From an uncultured Bacteroidia bacterium (lineage in GTDB: Bacteria; Bacteroidota; Bacteroidia; Bacteroidales; UBA932), in NCBI GenBank assembly GCA_902767355.1, contig CACXHG010000189.1, forward strand, positions 1-17,733: a stretch of 17,733 bases of DNA, in the 5' to 3' direction. The translations under genes and the position numbers were made by a program. Below are positions 16,622 through 17,733 of this stretch, piece by piece (within the stretch, counting starts at the first letter, position 1; each line of letters begins with the position of its first letter). The notes below the pieces were generated by a model, which saw only the letters and a list, made by a program, of their open reading frames with translations, had not been told where the DNA came from and did no database searches.

Positions 16622-16964
16622 CTTGATGCTGCTGACCGCCTGTCAGCACGACAAACGCCCGCTTCCTGTGGCGTCCGAGGTTAGTTTTGCTTTGTCGCAG
16701 ACAGAGTGGACTTATTTCTGTTTCTCTACTGGTGAGGTGGTGGGCACTTCTAAATTCGGCGACCAGCAGCAGGATGCCCAATGGGCAGAGCGTCTGGACT
16801 GGGATATAGCATTCTGCTCAGACCTGATCCGCACAAATTCCGGCACCTCCGGCCGAGGGGAGGGTGGCATCCAACGCAATACCACCAGCAATTTTTTCAA
16901 TCTCACCGAGGCTCCCGAAGATGGATATATAATCGATACCGAGGATTTCCCGGTTTTTGATTAA
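16563..16964 (+). CDS. Short HmuY-like lipoprotein
   Basis: This 133-residue protein has a lipoprotein signal ending LLTAC (Cys27). Residues 50-102, especially TYFCFSTGEVV and DWDIAFCSDLIR followed by TNSGTSGRGEGG, match the N-terminal half of HmuY-family proteins, which in Porphyromonas gingivalis is a 216-residue hemophore. Here the chain stops after VFD, only 27 bases before lysA, so the C-terminal half is missing. The mature part contains one His (29, next to the lipid anchor) and no Met, so the His or Met pairs that hold heme in characterised homologues are not available. Starts at 16563, 16581 or 16587 are possible; the last gives the most standard signal peptide. AAAGGGAG directly precedes the first ATG. 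It may bind another ligand, be a decayed remnant, or be a short family variant. Confidence 0.75.
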   Translation: MKYLLNMFMRRTAPLILVISLMLLTACQHDKRPLPVASEVSFALSQTEWTYFCFSTGEVVGTSKFGDQQQDAQWAERLDWDIAFCSDLIRTNSGTSGRGEGGIQRNTTSNFFNLTEAPEDGYIIDTEDFPVFD

Positions 16965-16991
16965 CTTCGCGCCGAGCAAAATTGCACAGCT

Positions 16992-17733
16992 ATGATAAGC
17001 CAAAAGGCCGTCGAGGCATTCAAATCTATACCGACCCCGTTTTATTACTATGATATGGACTTGCTGCGCAGCACTTTAGACGAGTGCCGCAGGCGGGCCG
17101 AAGATGCCGGCATACAGGTTCACTATGCCGTCAAGGCCAACGACGACAGTCGGATCATCGCGGCTGTGCGGGATGCCGGCTTCGGCGTGGACTGCGTGAG
17201 CGGGGGAGAGGTGGAATATGCACTGCAGCAAGGCTTTGCTCCTGAAAAGATAGTTTTTGCCGGAGTCGGCAAGACCGATGCTGAAATCATCCTCGCCCTA
17301 AAAGGGGGCATAGGCTGCTTCAATTGCGAGTCCATACCCGAGATAGAGGTGATAAACCAGCTGGCAGGGCAGCTGGGCGTGCGCGCCCGCATTGCCGTGC
17401 GCATCAATCCCGACATCGATGCCCGCACCCACAAGTATATCTCCACCGGGCAGGAAGAGAACAAGTTCGGCATTGCGCCCGGCGATTTTACGGCCCTGTT
17501 CCGCGCCCTTCGCGCCGCTTCCAATCTGGATTTCTGCGGCATACACCTGCACGTAGGCTCCCAGATCACCGATATGAGCGTGTTCGAGACCGAGTGTCGC
17601 CGCGCCGCTGAAGTGGCCGAACTGTTTGAAAAGAAAGGATTTAAAGTTACCGATATAAACCTCGGAGGAGGCCTTGGCGTGGATTACAACGACCCGGACG
17701 CCAATCCCATTCCCAATTTTGCCGCCTGGATGG
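16992..17733 (+). CDS. lysA: Diaminopimelate decarboxylase (N-terminal part, cut by window edge)
   Basis: 247 codons are present before the window ends; the family is about 385-420 residues. LysA is a PLP-dependent fold-III enzyme that decarboxylates meso-diaminopimelate to L-lysine, the last step of lysine synthesis. Visible motifs are HYAVKAN with the PLP lysine Lys48, DCVSGGEVEYAL, RINPDIDARTHKYISTG, NKFGI, GIHLHVGSQI and NLGGGLGVDY, which bind the cofactor phosphate. The start codon lies 27 bases after the HmuY-like stop. TAACTTCG (16962-16969) differs by one base from the -7 consensus and could be its own promoter, but no -33 box fits. Confidence 0.94.
   Translation, partial: MISQKAVEAFKSIPTPFYYYDMDLLRSTLDECRRRAEDAGIQVHYAVKANDDSRIIAAVRDAGFGVDCVSGGEVEYALQQGFAPEKIVFAGVGKTDAEIILALKGGIGCFNCESIPEIEVINQLAGQLGVRARIAVRINPDIDARTHKYISTGQEENKFGIAPGDFTALFRALRAASNLDFCGIHLHVGSQITDMSVFETECRRAAEVAELFEKKGFKVTDINLGGGLGVDYNDPDANPIPNFAAWM

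Overview
The window reads as a chromosomal segment of a member of the Bacteroidota, most likely order Bacteroidales. Supporting features are the propionate (methylmalonyl-CoA) genes, a recF–DUF721 pair, TAnnTTTG-type promoter elements, the near absence of Shine-Dalgarno sequences, a TonB-dependent receptor with an N-terminal carboxypeptidase-regulatory-like domain, and HmuY-, DUF4876- and DUF6850-type envelope proteins. Genus cannot be decided from the sequence.

Left part (1-2830, minus strand): two transcription units. A TPR membrane protein and a YebC-family protein form an operon with a recognisable promoter (2799-2829) and a strong hairpin terminator (1272-1301). After it come methylmalonyl-CoA epimerase and the start of the biotin-dependent methylmalonyl-CoA decarboxylase/propionyl-CoA carboxylase carboxyltransferase. 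Those two enzymes act on consecutive intermediates of the succinate-propionate pathway.

Middle-left part (2855-5210, plus strand): a tight three-gene unit of recF, a DUF721 (DciA-like) protein and pdxB (4-phosphoerythronate dehydrogenase). It is housekeeping DNA, GC-rich except for the end of pdxB.

Right part (5275-16964, plus strand): seven consecutive envelope genes with short gaps or overlaps. They encode a TonB-dependent receptor, a DUF4876-type lipoprotein, a DUF6850-type outer-membrane barrel, two tandem paralogous gingipain-like (C25) cysteine proteases with helical HEAT-like C-terminal halves, a papain-like (C1) cysteine protease, and a short HmuY-like lipoprotein. Every product has an export signal. 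The likely theme is proteolysis coupled to TonB-dependent uptake of a ligand released from, or carried by, protein. The combination is the most interesting content of the window. The substrate is unknown, and the heme reading is weakened because the HmuY-like protein is short and lacks histidine and methionine in almost its whole mature chain.

The window ends inside lysA (diaminopimelate decarboxylase). There is no gene-free stretch longer than about 150 bases. I saw no tRNA, rRNA, CRISPR array or insertion sequence.
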